In this document: one piece after another, positions 1 to 9,547 of the stretch
How positions within the stretch are numbered: the stretch's first letter is position 1
How the letters are laid out: each line of letters opens with the position of its first letter
Assembly: GCF_034140825.1 (NCBI RefSeq)
Contig: NC_089042.1
Coordinates: 27,216,501-27,280,500 of the forward strand
Reading direction: 5' to 3'
DNA length: 64,000 nucleotides
DNA from: Oryza sativa Japonica Group
Taxonomy: Eukaryota; Streptophyta; Magnoliopsida; Poales; Poaceae
Translations under genes and position numbers: made by a program
Notes under the pieces: generated by a model
The model's database searches: none
The model's input: the letters and a program-made list of their open reading frames with translations, nothing else
Told to the model about the DNA's origin: nothing

Positions 1-18
1 GCAGCAAGCAAGCGAGCA

Positions 19-360
19 ATGGTTTGCATCAGCGTCGCCGAATGCCAGCGCGTGCACCGGTCGGCGCTGGACTACTTCCTGGCGGTGCTCATCGTCGTCG
101 CCGTCGTCGTTGCGGCGAGGCTGCTCATCTGCGCCGTGGCGCGCTGCCTCGTCCACAACGTCGCCGGAGCGGCGGCGCACCACCACCACCACCACAGCCC
201 GACGACCACCGACGACGACATCGAGATGTGGGGCGCCGGCGGCACCACCGGGCCGCCGCCGCCGGCGATCTACCGGCACGCGCAGCAGGCGAGCCAGCTG
301 CAGGAGCTGGAAGCCGCTGAGCCGCCGCGCGCGGGACGAGCATTGACAGTGGCAGAGTAA
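19..360 (+). CDS. Small single-pass membrane protein, unknown function
   Basis: An intact 113-residue frame starts at the first ATG in the window and ends in TAA. Residues about 19-41 form one strong hydrophobic membrane segment (sequence LAVLIVVAVVVAARLLICAV inside it). A run of six histidines follows at residues 54-59, then an acidic stretch (TTTDDDIE) and a proline-rich tail. There is no cleavable signal motif, so it is probably a single-pass anchor with a soluble C-terminal tail. The high GC content fits a grass coding exon rather than spacer. The family is not recognised. The true 5' end could lie left of the window, but the ATG context (gcaATGg) is reasonable and no intron is needed. 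It could also be a short, rapidly evolving grass-specific gene. Confidence 0.55.
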   Translation: MVCISVAECQRVHRSALDYFLAVLIVVAVVVAARLLICAVARCLVHNVAGAAAHHHHHHSPTTTDDDIEMWGAGGTTGPPPPAIYRHAQQASQLQELEAAEPPRAGRALTVAE

Positions 361-947
361 TTAAGTTGGTGTCTTTTGATTACGGATACATGTAACAAAA
401 TTCCAAAGCTTTTGAGTATATGCATTCTTAAATTATTTGTAATATATAAAAGTCGTACAAGCACTGTGAATTCGTGGGGTTCTATCAAATAATATGAATT
501 CATAATTTCTTCATGTCTCTATGGTAAAACAAGCATGTAACAGCAGCATTTTTTTAGAGAAGGTATTTTTACCCGGCGTCTATATCTAACCGGATATATG
601 TAGCTTTTTTAGCCTTTTTTTAATATAAACTTAGTCTATCGAAGAGAAAACTAGTTCTCAAATAACCCAATCTGAAATTCGCTCCTATGCATATTTGAAC
701 TTAGAATCTTGGGTGCTACTCAGGACACTGCAACCACTAGACTACATGTCCTTTTAGCATGGTATGTACTAACTAGAACTGTGACGATTTCAGTATGATT
801 CGAAGTTAATTAGAACCATCATTCTTCAAATCAGAACCCAGAGTGACAGAGGGTTTCGATGCACAAAACTTGTTACAAACTTCCCCACAAACAATAAGAA
901 TCTATCAAATACAAATCAAATTTCCTAGGGATTTAGTAGAATAATGA
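361..947. other. Intergenic spacer with a SINE-like insertion
   Basis: AT-rich spacer between the small membrane protein gene and the 3' end of the minus-strand unknown gene. Bases about 830-947 are likely the 3' UTR of that gene, because they match the 3' flank of its second copy near 46300-46380. The only other structure seen is the tRNA-like segment annotated separately. Confidence 0.5.
545..766 (-). mobile_element. SINE-like element (tRNA-derived head)
   Basis: Read on the minus strand, the segment near 766 starts with a tRNA-like head. TAGTCTAGTGGTTGCAG resembles a polymerase III A box, and AGTTCAAATA about 45 bases later resembles a weak B box. An AT-rich body follows and ends near the T-run at 550. 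The pentamer agcat occurs at both ends as a possible short target duplication. The order head, body and tail is that of plant tRNA-type SINEs, but the B box is poor and the ends are not certain. Confidence 0.4.
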
Positions 948-1457
948 TCAGTTGAGCCTCTTGACGCGGACGATGCGGTTGAGCTCCTCGCGAACGGAGA
1001 CGAGCAGCACGTACGCCTCACGTGCGCCCTCCACGTCCACCACGTGCTCCACCGTGCCGGAGTCGGGGTCGTAGAAGCCGCCGCCGTCGACCACCCGCAC
1101 CTCGCCGCCGTCGACCACCGCCACCTCCTTCTCCTTCCCCTCCGTCGCCGTCACCGTGAGCAGCAGCACGGCCCCGTCGTCGTCGTCGACGTACTCCACG
1201 CACCGCACCGCCTCGCGGACGCCGCCGCCGCCGTGGACCGCCGCCGGCACCATCCTGTCCTCCATCAGCGGGAACACCTCGCCGGCGATCTCCAGGCACT
1301 CGCGCGCGTCCTCCTCGTCGTCGGGGACGAGGCGGCGGCAGTCCTCGCGCCGGAAGAAGAGCGGCTTCCCGTCGTACTCCACGCAGTCGCGCACGACGCC
1401 GCCGCCGGACGTCGCGACGCGCCACCTCGTCAGCCGCGGAGCGTACAGGGACGCCAT
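948..1457 (-). CDS. Unknown 169-residue acidic protein, copy A of an inverted gene pair
   Basis: The frame runs from ATG at 1457 to TGA at 948 (169 residues, single exon). A longer in-frame extension to 1553 exists. The ATG at 1457 is preferred because copy B at 45681 begins with the same residues, MASLYAP, in the same GGCCATGG context. The protein begins with a basic patch (LTRWRVA), has a conserved YDGKPLFF motif, a highly acidic centre (PDDEEDARECLE) and a C-terminal REELNRIV. The two copies differ mainly by small insertions or deletions in glycine and acid runs. Homology to copy B extends about 180 bp upstream of the ATG and through the 3' flank, so this is a DNA-level duplication and not a retrocopy. 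No membrane segment, signal peptide or known fold is recognised. The 5' region carries CT/GA-rich sequence but no clear TATA box. Confidence 0.75.
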   Translation of the reverse strand: MASLYAPRLTRWRVATSGGGVVRDCVEYDGKPLFFRREDCRRLVPDDEEDARECLEIAGEVFPLMEDRMVPAAVHGGGGVREAVRCVEYVDDDDGAVLLLTVTATEGKEKEVAVVDGGEVRVVDGGGFYDPDSGTVEHVVDVEGAREAYVLLVSVREELNRIVRVKRLN

Positions 1458-1950
1458 GGCCGCCGGTGACGAAGAAGCGAAGGTGGCTATGGCGGCAATG
1501 CCCTCTGATCGATGGCGACGATGCGCTAGCTTCCGAATTGCTTGAGGTCTCATCAGCGCCAGAATCTGAATTTATCAGGGCACGAACTCGTGTGGAAATC
1601 AGACTCGGAGTCCGACTCCGAGTCCGTGTCAGGTTAAGTCGTTTGGATATTGATCTGGAGAGAGAGATAATCAAAACACCATTGGATAAGCAAACTCATA
1701 ACCGCGTTGCTCATCTACCGCATATGCGAAGATTAGATCCGTACCCATAAACGAAGTTTCAAGAAAAAATGCAGCAGAAAAGCCACATGATCATACCTGA
1801 CTGTACATCTATGCAATTCATTTTATCTTTTAGAAGAAAACCTTTATGCATTCAAGCTACGGAGAGATTCTATTCAACAAATTGTGCATCTTGTCGACAC
1901 AAATATAAAATAAGTATAAATTAGAAATACACAATCATTCAACAAGAAGC

Positions 1951-2022
1951 GCCCTTATAGCTCAGTGGTAGAGCGTCAGTCTTGTAAACTGAAGGTCCGT
2001 AGTTCGATCCTGCGTGGGGGCA
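1951..2022 (+). tRNA. tRNA-Thr (anticodon UGU)
   Basis: A 72-base cloverleaf can be folded by eye. The 7-bp acceptor stem is GCCCTTA with TGGGGGC (two G-U pairs), the D stem GCTC/GAGC, and the anticodon stem TCAGT/ACTGA with loop CTTGTAA. The anticodon is TGT at 1983-1985. The T stem is CGTAG/CTGCG with loop TTCGATC. The discriminator base is A at 2022. A T6 run at 2023-2028 serves as the polymerase III terminator. There is no intron and no encoded CCA, as in nuclear plant tRNA genes. The internal A box (TAGCTCAGTGG) and B box (AGTTCGATCCT) are both present. Confidence 0.95.
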
Positions 2023-2414
2023 TTTTTTAAATTTTTTTTTGTCACCTGTCTTCCTTTTTTTCCCCTCTTTTGATCATTGTTCAAACCTCTAGCCCCAATT
2101 GAATGATTTAATTCTAGACTTTCACTCCCTCGATATTTCGATATGTTCGAGGCATGAAACAGAGCTAAAGTTTTCGTTGGTGATTCCGATTCTCCCGAAT
2201 GGGCAAGAACACACAACACATGACTACAATGACAGCAGCCATATCAAAGAATCCTAACCTTCGTAGCAATCAGTAAATTCACTGTCTAATTACATCCAGT
2301 ATTCCTACTGATATCATATACAGGTAAAAAAGAATATCTTTTGTTTCTCTGTTTTGAGAAATCAAACTATGAACAAAAGTGAAAAAAAAAAAGAACATGT
2401 AATCACTATGATCT
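2023..2414. other. Spacer after the tRNA; probable 3' UTR of the PIP gene
   Basis: AT-rich sequence with no gene seen. The part next to 2414 is probably the 3' UTR of the minus-strand peptide precursor. Confidence 0.4.
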
Positions 2415-2666
2415 TCAGTGACCGGGTCCCTTGGGGCTCGGTCCGGCCGGCAACCTCGCCAGCAGCAGCTCCACCGTCTCCTTGGCCTTCTCCACCATCG
2501 CCGGGTACACCATCGACTCGTATCCCCCCTCGCCGCAGTCCACCAGCCGCTCCTCCGCCTCCTCCGGCGCCGGCCTCGCCGCGTCAGCACGGGAAGCGGC
2601 GACCGCCATGATCACCACGATGACGACGACGAACACGGCAAGAACTCGTCTCCTCCACGAACACAT
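2415..2666 (-). CDS. PIP-type secreted peptide precursor
   Basis: An 83-residue prepropeptide. After a basic start (CSWRRR), residues about 8-24 are a hydrophobic signal core, with likely cleavage near ADA-ARP at 27-30. A variable acidic and amphipathic spacer follows (about 31-70). The last ten residues are AGPSPKGPGH, directly before the stop. The PAMP-induced secreted peptide (PIP/PIPL) family, related to the IDA and CEP peptides, is defined by a C-terminal SGPSxxGxGH motif; here the first Ser is Ala. In Arabidopsis PIP1 amplifies immunity through the receptor kinase RLK7. The family facts are known; secretion and an immune role here are inference. Single exon. A TATA-like box lies about 110 bp upstream of the ATG on the same strand. 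Confidence 0.8.
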   Translation of the reverse strand: MCSWRRRVLAVFVVVIVVIMAVAASRADAARPAPEEAEERLVDCGEGGYESMVYPAMVEKAKETVELLLARLPAGPSPKGPGH

Positions 2667-2773
2667 CAGAAAGTTCAGAGAGATTCAGAGGCCGAGACAA
2701 AGAGAGCTTAACACCAAACTGAAGTCTGAAATTTTCTCTGAAACACTTTGGTCTTTTGGTTGGTGCTCTGCTC

Positions 2774-2781
2774 TATATATA
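2774..2781 (-). promoter_or_regulatory. TATA box of the PIP-type peptide gene
   Basis: The octamer TATATATA (reads the same on both strands) lies 108 bp upstream of the ATG at 2666. That is the usual spacing for a plant gene with a 70-80 base 5' UTR. No other TATA-like sequence is as close. Confidence 0.55.
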
Positions 2782-4143
2782 GTTCGAGAGGCGGTTTGAT
2801 TTGTAAGCATTTTGATTGCGTGTTGGCTGGAGCAGTTGACGCATGTGTTCAGTAGAAAAATATCGAAATGAGTTGGTGGAGAGATTGTGTGGAGCCATGG
2901 ATTTGGAAAGAGCAAACTTGTGGGGAGAAAACATTGACCCAGTGCAGATTTGGGAGCAAACCTGTCACCTGTGGGAAGTCAAGATATTGGACTTGGAAAA
3001 CGCATGCTGAATTCTTGTTTTTCTTTAAAAAAAATTCCATGTGATTGTGTAATCACTTGGACATTTATCAATGTTTTTGTCATGCAAGAGATAATACAAA
3101 AAATATCAAACTCAGAGCATGTCTGAATCGGTTCTACGAAAGATTGTATCAGACTAAAAAATACCTCATGTTTGCCGTACTGTGGTTATCTGCTAATCAT
3201 TCTGTAATCTGTACCAGCAAGGTTCAAGTGAGCTTCCTTTTTGAAAGAAACGAACGAACTAGCACACTGTTAGCACATGACATCAACTGTGTTGGACAGG
3301 TCAAAAGGCGAGTAATATATTCTTCATTCTGTTATGGTCAATGAAGTAGGAGTTCGTTGTTGAATTCTGTGGGTTCCGTATATCCGAATGGGAATGGCGA
3401 CAGGCTGCTGTCCTTGGCCGTGGATTGGACTTTGAAATTCATGGTTGCTGGGGTTCCGGGAAGCAGCACAGGCTGAAAAACTCTCTGCATGCGTCTACAC
3501 TTGCTCAGTAGAGTGGGAAACTGAAGAATTTTTGTGTCACTGACTAACAAACTGAAGAATTTTTTTGTGTCACTGACTAACAAATCCCAGCATGAACTCT
3601 GATCTCCACGATGATCACCATGGGTCAATAGAGACGAACTTGGACAGAAATCGAGTTGATTAATCCGGGCAAAAAAATGAACTAAAATAAGTAATTTGAA
3701 CGAACATTAATCTTGGCAAAAAAAAAAGTTGATTGCATAATTCATGTTAAACTATACGCTTGCTTTACCATGGGCAAAAGAGAAAAAATATTATAATATA
3801 CCATAACAAAATATTTTTTATCAAATATATTTTATAATTTTTAATCAAATATCTTAGTATCACTTGGTTGTTTATTTGATTAGTATCTGTTATTCACTTG
3901 TTCAAACTAAATGTTGTACTATTTCATAATATTAAAAAATATTAGGGAACAATTTATAAAAGCAATATCAAGGTGACTTACCACTATAACTTGAGGCTTT
4001 TAAAGGAGTATAGAGTGCACATCAACCCGACCAATTGGGACCAACCGACATCAATCCACGGTTGGTGGATATAGCTGGAAACCCACCATGAGGAACCTAG
4101 GAGAGGAGTTTAGAACCTTGCTCCTTCCGATGTGTTCGCTAGA
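2782..4143. other. Upstream spacer of the PIP gene; no gene seen
   Basis: Mostly AT-rich. Short frames here have no features of real genes. A two-unit tandem duplication at 3520-3583 is listed separately. Confidence 0.5.
3520..3583. repeat. Two-unit tandem duplication (31/33 bp)
   Basis: The unit actgaagaattttt... tgtgtcactgactaacaa occurs twice back to back (3520-3550 and 3551-3583). The only difference is the length of the T run. The near identity points to a recent duplication. Confidence 0.8.
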
Positions 4144-4345
4144 GGAAGTTGGTAACTCAGCGCACGAAAAACAGAGCGGTCCATTAGCGCGTGATTACTT
4201 AAGTATTAGCTATTTATTTTTTCAAAAATGGATTAATTTGATTTTTTAAGCAACTTTTATATAGAAACATTTTTTTTAAAAAAACGCACCGTTTAGTAGT
4301 TTGAAAAGCGTGCGCGCGAAAAACGAGTGAGAGGAGTTGGGAACC
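4144..4345. mobile_element. MITE-like element, copy 1 of a family seen twice here
   Basis: An AT-rich 200-bp unit with the order gcgcgtgatta, tattagctatt, a T/A run, a run of A, cgtttagtagtttgaaaa, gcgtgcgcgc, gagttggga. The same order of blocks recurs at 33170-33355. Both copies are bounded by short gttgggaa-like ends. It has no coding capacity. I recognise the pattern as a common rice short repeat but cannot give its superfamily, because the target duplication is not clear. Confidence 0.6.
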
Positions 4346-4611
4346 TGGAGGTCCGAACACAGTCTTCCACCATAAAAGGGCTCTCAACAATTTCCCTCGA
4401 AGCTAAAATCAAGGAAGAGCCAAGACTTGGGCTCTAGCAGGAGCGAAACGCCTGGCACAAATTATATCTTACATCTCCTTTTTGTTTTGTATTTTCACAA
4501 TGTACAGTTTTTATCCTACTATATTTAATGAAATTATCTCACTCTTAAGTGATTCATTCGATTTAGACTTATCTGTGATCTGGCCCATGACTTCGCCTGG
4601 TGAATCTATGA

Positions 4612-7480
4612 GGAAAAAGTATACTTTGACTCCCTCAATTATGATCCAAGTATGATTTATGACCTCCAACCATAAAACCGAGTATATTGACTCATCCAAC
4701 TATCAAAACCGGTGCAAACTTTATCTCTATGTGGTTTTGGTCTACGTGGCGCCTATGTGGCTTTATTGACCTGGCCTTCATCCCACGTGGCGTTGACGTG
4801 GCGCTTATATGGCATTAGAATAAACAATAACAAAAAAATATGTGGGACCCATTTGTCATTCACAAAATATATTGTGGGACCCACAGGACATCCTCCCTTT
4901 CCTTGTTCCTCCTTACTCTCTCTTCCCCTTATCTCTTACCCTTCGGTTGTTCGTGGGGAACGGGCGTTGGAGCGGCGACGGGCAGCAGGCGGGCAAGGGC
5001 CGGAGCGTCGGCGGCGGAGACGGGCGTGGGGGCGAAGGCAGCGGAGGATCGTCGGTCACAACATCGAGCGACGGAGAAATTGAAGGAGGAAGCATGCAGC
5101 CGTCTACTTTGTCGCCACCGCCGCCGCTAGTTGAAGCGTTGCCTCCTCGTCCTCCGCCACCACTCGCACCAACGCCACCCTAAATCCCCCTTTCTTCATC
5201 CGCGCCAGCACCACCCCAAATCCCTCTTCTTCTTCTCCTCGTCCGTCTTCCTCTTCATGGACCATAGCATGGCACCGGGGTTAGTGCCAGACCTGAGCTC
5301 CCACATGTCGTTGTGTAGCACGAAGCTCCCCATGGCGTTCTTATTGGTGCCCATCGTCGCCTCCCTCACCGTCAGCAACCCCATCGACCTCTGTCCCTTG
5401 GTCGCCATCGCCTCACCGACACTCCCCTCGCTCCGCGCCCAACCGTCCCTCTGTTAACGACCAAATTTGGTAAGATATAAATCAGGTTTGGTACTGGAAT
5501 CAAAGTGGATTTAGCAAAGGATTGCGTTCGAAGAACAGAGTGTGCATCGGCTGCGAAGGCATTGGCTGGAGTCTGCATCGGCTGAGATGGGTCGGACAGG
5601 GGACAGCCAATACGGCCGATACAGCCGATGCAGCCGATTCTTTTGAGATGGTTATAAAACTGTTTCTGGAATCGGTCAATGTGCTTCACAAGGATTGCCA
5701 CGATGGAGATAAGCTCTCAGATAGGCAATTGTATCTTTTATATTTTATGTAATTTCCTTAGAGATATGTTTAGGTAAAAGTCTACCGTAAAGACTTATGT
5801 GTATCTTAGAGTTTGTTAGATATAAGAGTTGTGTCCGGCAAGGACCTATCATGTATCTCGGGTATAAATATGACCCGAACCCGTGTGATCTAGAAATAAC
5901 GGTTCAATAACACTCTCGACGCATCGCCACCCTTTTTCACTTTCGTTTGTTTCGACGAGTTCTTACTTTCGAGTTGAGCTGCATCGATTCCGATCTTCAA
6001 CTAGAGGTAAACTTGTCATGGCGGTTTACATTCTCGGGATTAGTGCTTCCATCTTTATGATACTCTAATCTTGTTTATTTAATTCATCGAGTTATCATAT
6101 ATGCTTCATAATCTTTGTTGATTGTGTTATTTAACTCACAATCGGCTGGTTTTTACTGCTAGAGAGCAGCCGATAAAGTTAAATCTTGTTATTAATCTAG
6201 ATTGTATCGCATATCTACCATCTCTTAGAGGTTTTCATCACCTTGCCTAGATCTTGTATTTATTTTTATGCTTAATGCTGCATCGGTTGAGTTCGATCTA
6301 TTAAGTAATATTTATAACTATAATATCTAGCATGTTTTATGATAACTGAAAGAGATATCGTCGGGGTTTCAGCCGATCTTACCTGATTTAGCTATTTCAT
6401 ATCTTATATGCTTGATTGTTATGCTAAATATACCCTTTATATCAAGATCTTATTGCATTAGAGTATATTAGGCCTTTGCTTAATATGTTCGTCTGTTTTA
6501 ATATCTTAATATAGAGTGGTATCGGAGTATTAGCCGATACATGCTAGATCTATTTGATCAGCTATGTTATAAACGTTCATATAATCGTCATCTTATTGTA
6601 TCTTTGGATCTATGTGATTTATACTGTCTCGACATGATGCTCGATCTATCCCAATCACTTAATCAAAATATGCATTGAGAGAAGGATTATATATCGTTAA
6701 TATCTACAGCCGATCGAGTAGATTTAGTTTTATATTGCTTCATTCTTCATTGCCGATCTATCACCAATAACATCGGCTCAATGATGGACGATATGTCATC
6801 GGCTCCTAGCCGATCGGCTATCATTTATGGATTTAATCTCGTTTTTCTTGTCTTTTATTCTTGTTGGTTGCAGGATCAAATCAACTGGCACGCTCACGAA
6901 CCTAAAAGCAAGATTTTAGACCTGCACAGGAGTTAAGCAGATCTTCCAGGCCAGTGTGTGTTTTTCGCATCAACACCCTCCTTGCTGCTCTGGCCTCGGC
7001 GGCTGTCCTTCTCTGTCTCCCTTGGTCTCTGACGCAGCTGCCTTAGCCATAACCATGGTTGTCGACGTTGGGGCTATCATTGTTGCGGGGTGACGCAGCG
7101 ATAAGGACATACAGAGGGGGGAGAGGAACGAGGAAGATGGGATGGAGAGAGAGAGGAATGACCGGGGATGCAGGGAGGATGACAAGTGGGGTCCACATGT
7201 GAGTGGGTCCCCCAATTTGTTTTCTGTGTGAATGACAAATGGACCCCACATTTTTTTTGTTATTTTTTTATTCTAATGCCATGTAAGCGTCACGTCGATG
7301 CCACGTATGACGAAGACCAGGTCAACAAAGCCACATAGGCCAAAACCGCTTCCAAAACCACCGAGGGACAAAGTTTGCACCGGTTTTGATAGTTAGAGAA
7401 GTCGATATACCCGGTTTCGTGGTTAGAGGTCATGAATCATGCTCAGATCATAATTGAGGGACTCAATGTATACTTTCTCC
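4612..7480. mobile_element. Mutator-like element 1 (long TIRs), carrying a solo LTR
   Basis: The left end GGAAAAAGTATACTTTGACT and the right end (reverse complement GGAGAAAGTATACATTGAGT) start inverted arms of roughly 280 bp each. The arms hold the phrases caaaaccggtgcaaa, ccacgtcaacgcc-like and tgtgggacccac seen in the other elements of this family. The flanking 9 bp are AATCTATGA (left) and AATCCGTGA (right), 7 of 9 identical, so the 9-bp target duplication has aged. The interior is GC-rich (4930-5451 and 6981-7190), as in Mutator elements that carry host fragments, but no captured gene is recognised. No transposase is present, so it is non-autonomous. Without the LTR at 5452-6975 it would be about 1.34 kb, close to its neighbour at 7553-8809. 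Confidence 0.85.
5452..6975. mobile_element. Solo LTR of an LTR retrotransposon (fossil)
   Basis: A 1524-bp unit starts TGTTAACGACC, ends GCATCAACA, and is flanked by the 5-bp direct repeat CCCTC on both sides (5447-5451 and 6976-6980). TG...CA ends plus a 5-bp target duplication and no internal coding region make it a solo LTR left by recombination between two LTRs. It contains repeated CGATCGGCT/GCCGAT motifs and a likely promoter region near 5860. The superfamily cannot be fixed without internal genes; Ty3/gypsy is likely. The exact target duplication suggests moderate age, and it is younger than the Mutator-like element it sits in. Confidence 0.85.
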
Positions 7481-7552
7481 AATCCGTGAATGAACAAACT
7501 GAAGCCTGTATGCTTGGACGGCCCATATGAAGTTGCAGCCCAGAAGTAGAAA

Positions 7553-8809
7553 GGAAAAAGTATACTTTGACTCCCTCAACTATCGTCCGATTATGATTCA
7601 TGTCCTCCAACCACAAAACCGGGTATATCAACTCCTCTATCTATCAAAACTGGTGCAAACAATGTCCCTCGGTGGTTTTGGCTGACGTGGCGCCTACATG
7701 GCGGTTTTGACCGAGTCTTTGTCCTATGTGATGCTTACGTGGCATTAGAAAAAACAAAAATAAAAAAATATGTGGGACCCCTATGTCATTCACACACACA
7801 AAAAAAGTATTGTGGGACCCACATGTCATCCTCCCTCTCTTTCCTTTTTCATCCCCCTCTTTCTCCCTTCTCTCTCTCCCTTATAGCTCTTGGGAGCGGC
7901 GGCGGTGGCGGTGGCGGTGGGGACGAGGCCGAGGGGAGCGGTGGCGGCGGCGGCGGTCGGAGGAGGAGCAGAAGGCAGAAGATGTGGTTTGCGGGGAGGA
8001 TGCTGCGCACTGGCGGAGGAGAGCGGAGGAGGAGGAGGACGGCGTCCTTCGAGGAGGAGCTCGTGCTTGCGCCACCACCGCTGTGCTCGTGCTCGTGCTT
8101 GCGCCACCGCCGCCGCTCCACACAGCCTCGTCCCCACCGCCACCACTACCCTCCGCCGCTCCCCACACTCACAGTCGCCGCCACTCCCCTTCGCCTCATC
8201 CCCACCGCCGCCTCTCCCCTTCCCCTCGTCCCCACCGCCGCCGCTCCCCTTCACCTCGTCCCCACCGCCACTGCTCCCCTTCGCCTCGTCCCCACTGCCG
8301 CCTCTCCCCATCGCCGCCGCTCTCCACCGCCACTCCCAGACCGCCGCCGCCGCCGCTCCCGACCGCCATAGCCGCCGCCGCTCCCCGACCTCTGCCTCGA
8401 CCCCACCGCCATCGCCGCCGCCACCACTCCCCTTCGCCTCGTCCCCATCGCCACAGCCGTCGGCCCGCCGCCGCTCCCGAGAGCTATAAGGGAGAGAGAG
8501 GGGGAGGAAGAAGGGAATGAGGGAGGATGACATATGGGTTCCACATGTCAGTGGGTCCCACAATATTTTTTTGTGTGAATGACATATGTGTCCTACATTT
8601 TTTTTAATTATTGTTTTTATTTTAATGCCACGTAAGCTCCATGTAGGACAAAGATTCAGTCAAGACCACCACGTAGGCGCCACGTCAGCCAAAACCACCT
8701 CCAAAACCACCGAGGGACATTGTTTGCACCGGTTATATACCCGGTTTGTGGTTGGAGGATATGAATCATACTCGGGCGATAGTTGAGGGAGTCAAAGTAT
8801 ACTTTTTCC
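7553..8809. mobile_element. Mutator-like element 2, near-foldback (TIRs about 400 bp)
   Basis: The ends are GGAAAAAGTATACTTTGACT and its inverse, flanked by a perfect 9-bp duplication AAGTAGAAA (7544-7552 and 8810-8818). The arms pair far inward. TCCCTTATAGCTCT at about 7880 is mirrored at about 8490, and the GC-rich stretch GGGGACGAGG at about 7920 is mirrored near 8445. Each arm is therefore about 400 bp of a 1257-bp element. The middle holds a 30-bp tandem array. Both strands show long frames of low-complexity composition, an effect of the GC-rich repeats and not genes. No transposase. The ends belong to the same family as the element at 4612-7480, but the target duplication is exact, so this insertion is younger. 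Confidence 0.93.
8181..8310. repeat. 30-bp minisatellite inside Mutator-like element 2
   Basis: The anchor CTCCCCT recurs at 8184, 8214, 8244 and 8274, giving a 30-bp period with about four units (core CTCCCCTTCGCCTCGTCCCC). In one frame it reads as ten-residue repeats of the type PLRLVPTAAS, which shows why spurious long frames occur here. Confidence 0.8.
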
Positions 8810-8944
8810 AAGTAGAAACTGCTTAACTTGAAGGCCCATGAACGGGAAGCCCAATATCGAATAGTAGAATTTTTTTCGTTTTTAGATTTTTTTTAAATAT
8901 TTACAGAAATAATCTATCGACCAAAAAAAATTGCAGAAATAGCC

Positions 8945-9110
8945 CCTGCCGCCCTAATGGTGGGCGGCAAGCTGACGTGGCAGACGGTGGGTCGACCGCG
9001 CCGTCGGCCAAAATTGCGATTAGGCCCTTGCCGCCCATACAGAGGGCGGCAAGGGGCTAATTGCAATTTTGGCCGCCCATAAAGAGCTTGCGGCCGTACT
9101 TTTTCATCTG
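8945..9110. repeat. GC-rich palindromic subterminal repeats (left TIR)
   Basis: Units of the form TGCCGCCC, a spacer of 6 to 8 bases, then GGGCGGCA lie at about 8948-8968 and 9020-9045, with further half-sites GGCCGCCC. Each unit is a hairpin by itself. The right TIR has the same arrangement. Confidence 0.75.
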
Positions 9111-9136
9111 GGTCCCCAGATGAAAAAAGTACGGCC
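9092..9136. repeat. Near-perfect 45-bp hairpin inside the left end of the element
   Basis: GGCCGTACTTTTTCATCTGG is followed at once by GGTCC and its inverse ending GTACGGCC; only one extra A breaks the pairing. It sits just inside the left TIR and downstream of the GRF gene, where it could act in transcript ending or small-RNA production (inference). Confidence 0.75.
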
Positions 9137-9547
9137 AAAAGATTTTTCTATGTTATGTTAATAATAAATAAAGAAGTATTTATTGGTAAAACTTGTTAAT
9201 ATTGTTATAAAAATGTATTGAAGTTGGTTGTTGCGTAATTTCATATGTTAAGTGAGGTATTATTTTGTACCTTATTCGACGTATTAGTACTCGGATAATT
9301 TATATAGGCCTATCACAGTCTGGGTCGTATAAACATTATATGGACTTAAACAAGGAGAATTATGTAACATGAAGAAATAGTAGTACAATTTGAACATGAT
9401 ACGACTATTTGCATTGCGGTTACATAGATGATATTAGATTCGAACTAGGAGGGAGGTAGTGCAATAGTTGAACACAACGACGATGTAGTAATGGGACAAG
9501 GAAGCATGACAGTAGAAATTTCAATATGCCAAGTTGTCCGATAATAG

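Noticed and set aside
1018-1674. 218-residue minus-strand frame overlapping unknown gene copy A
   Set aside because: Arg/Gly-rich shadow in another frame; copy B supports the 948-1457 frame.
7739-8563. Two overlapping frames of 210-245 residues on both strands
   Set aside because: They lie in the GC-rich inverted and tandem repeats of Mutator-like element 2; the proteins are low-complexity P/S/R or G/E/R runs with no domain.
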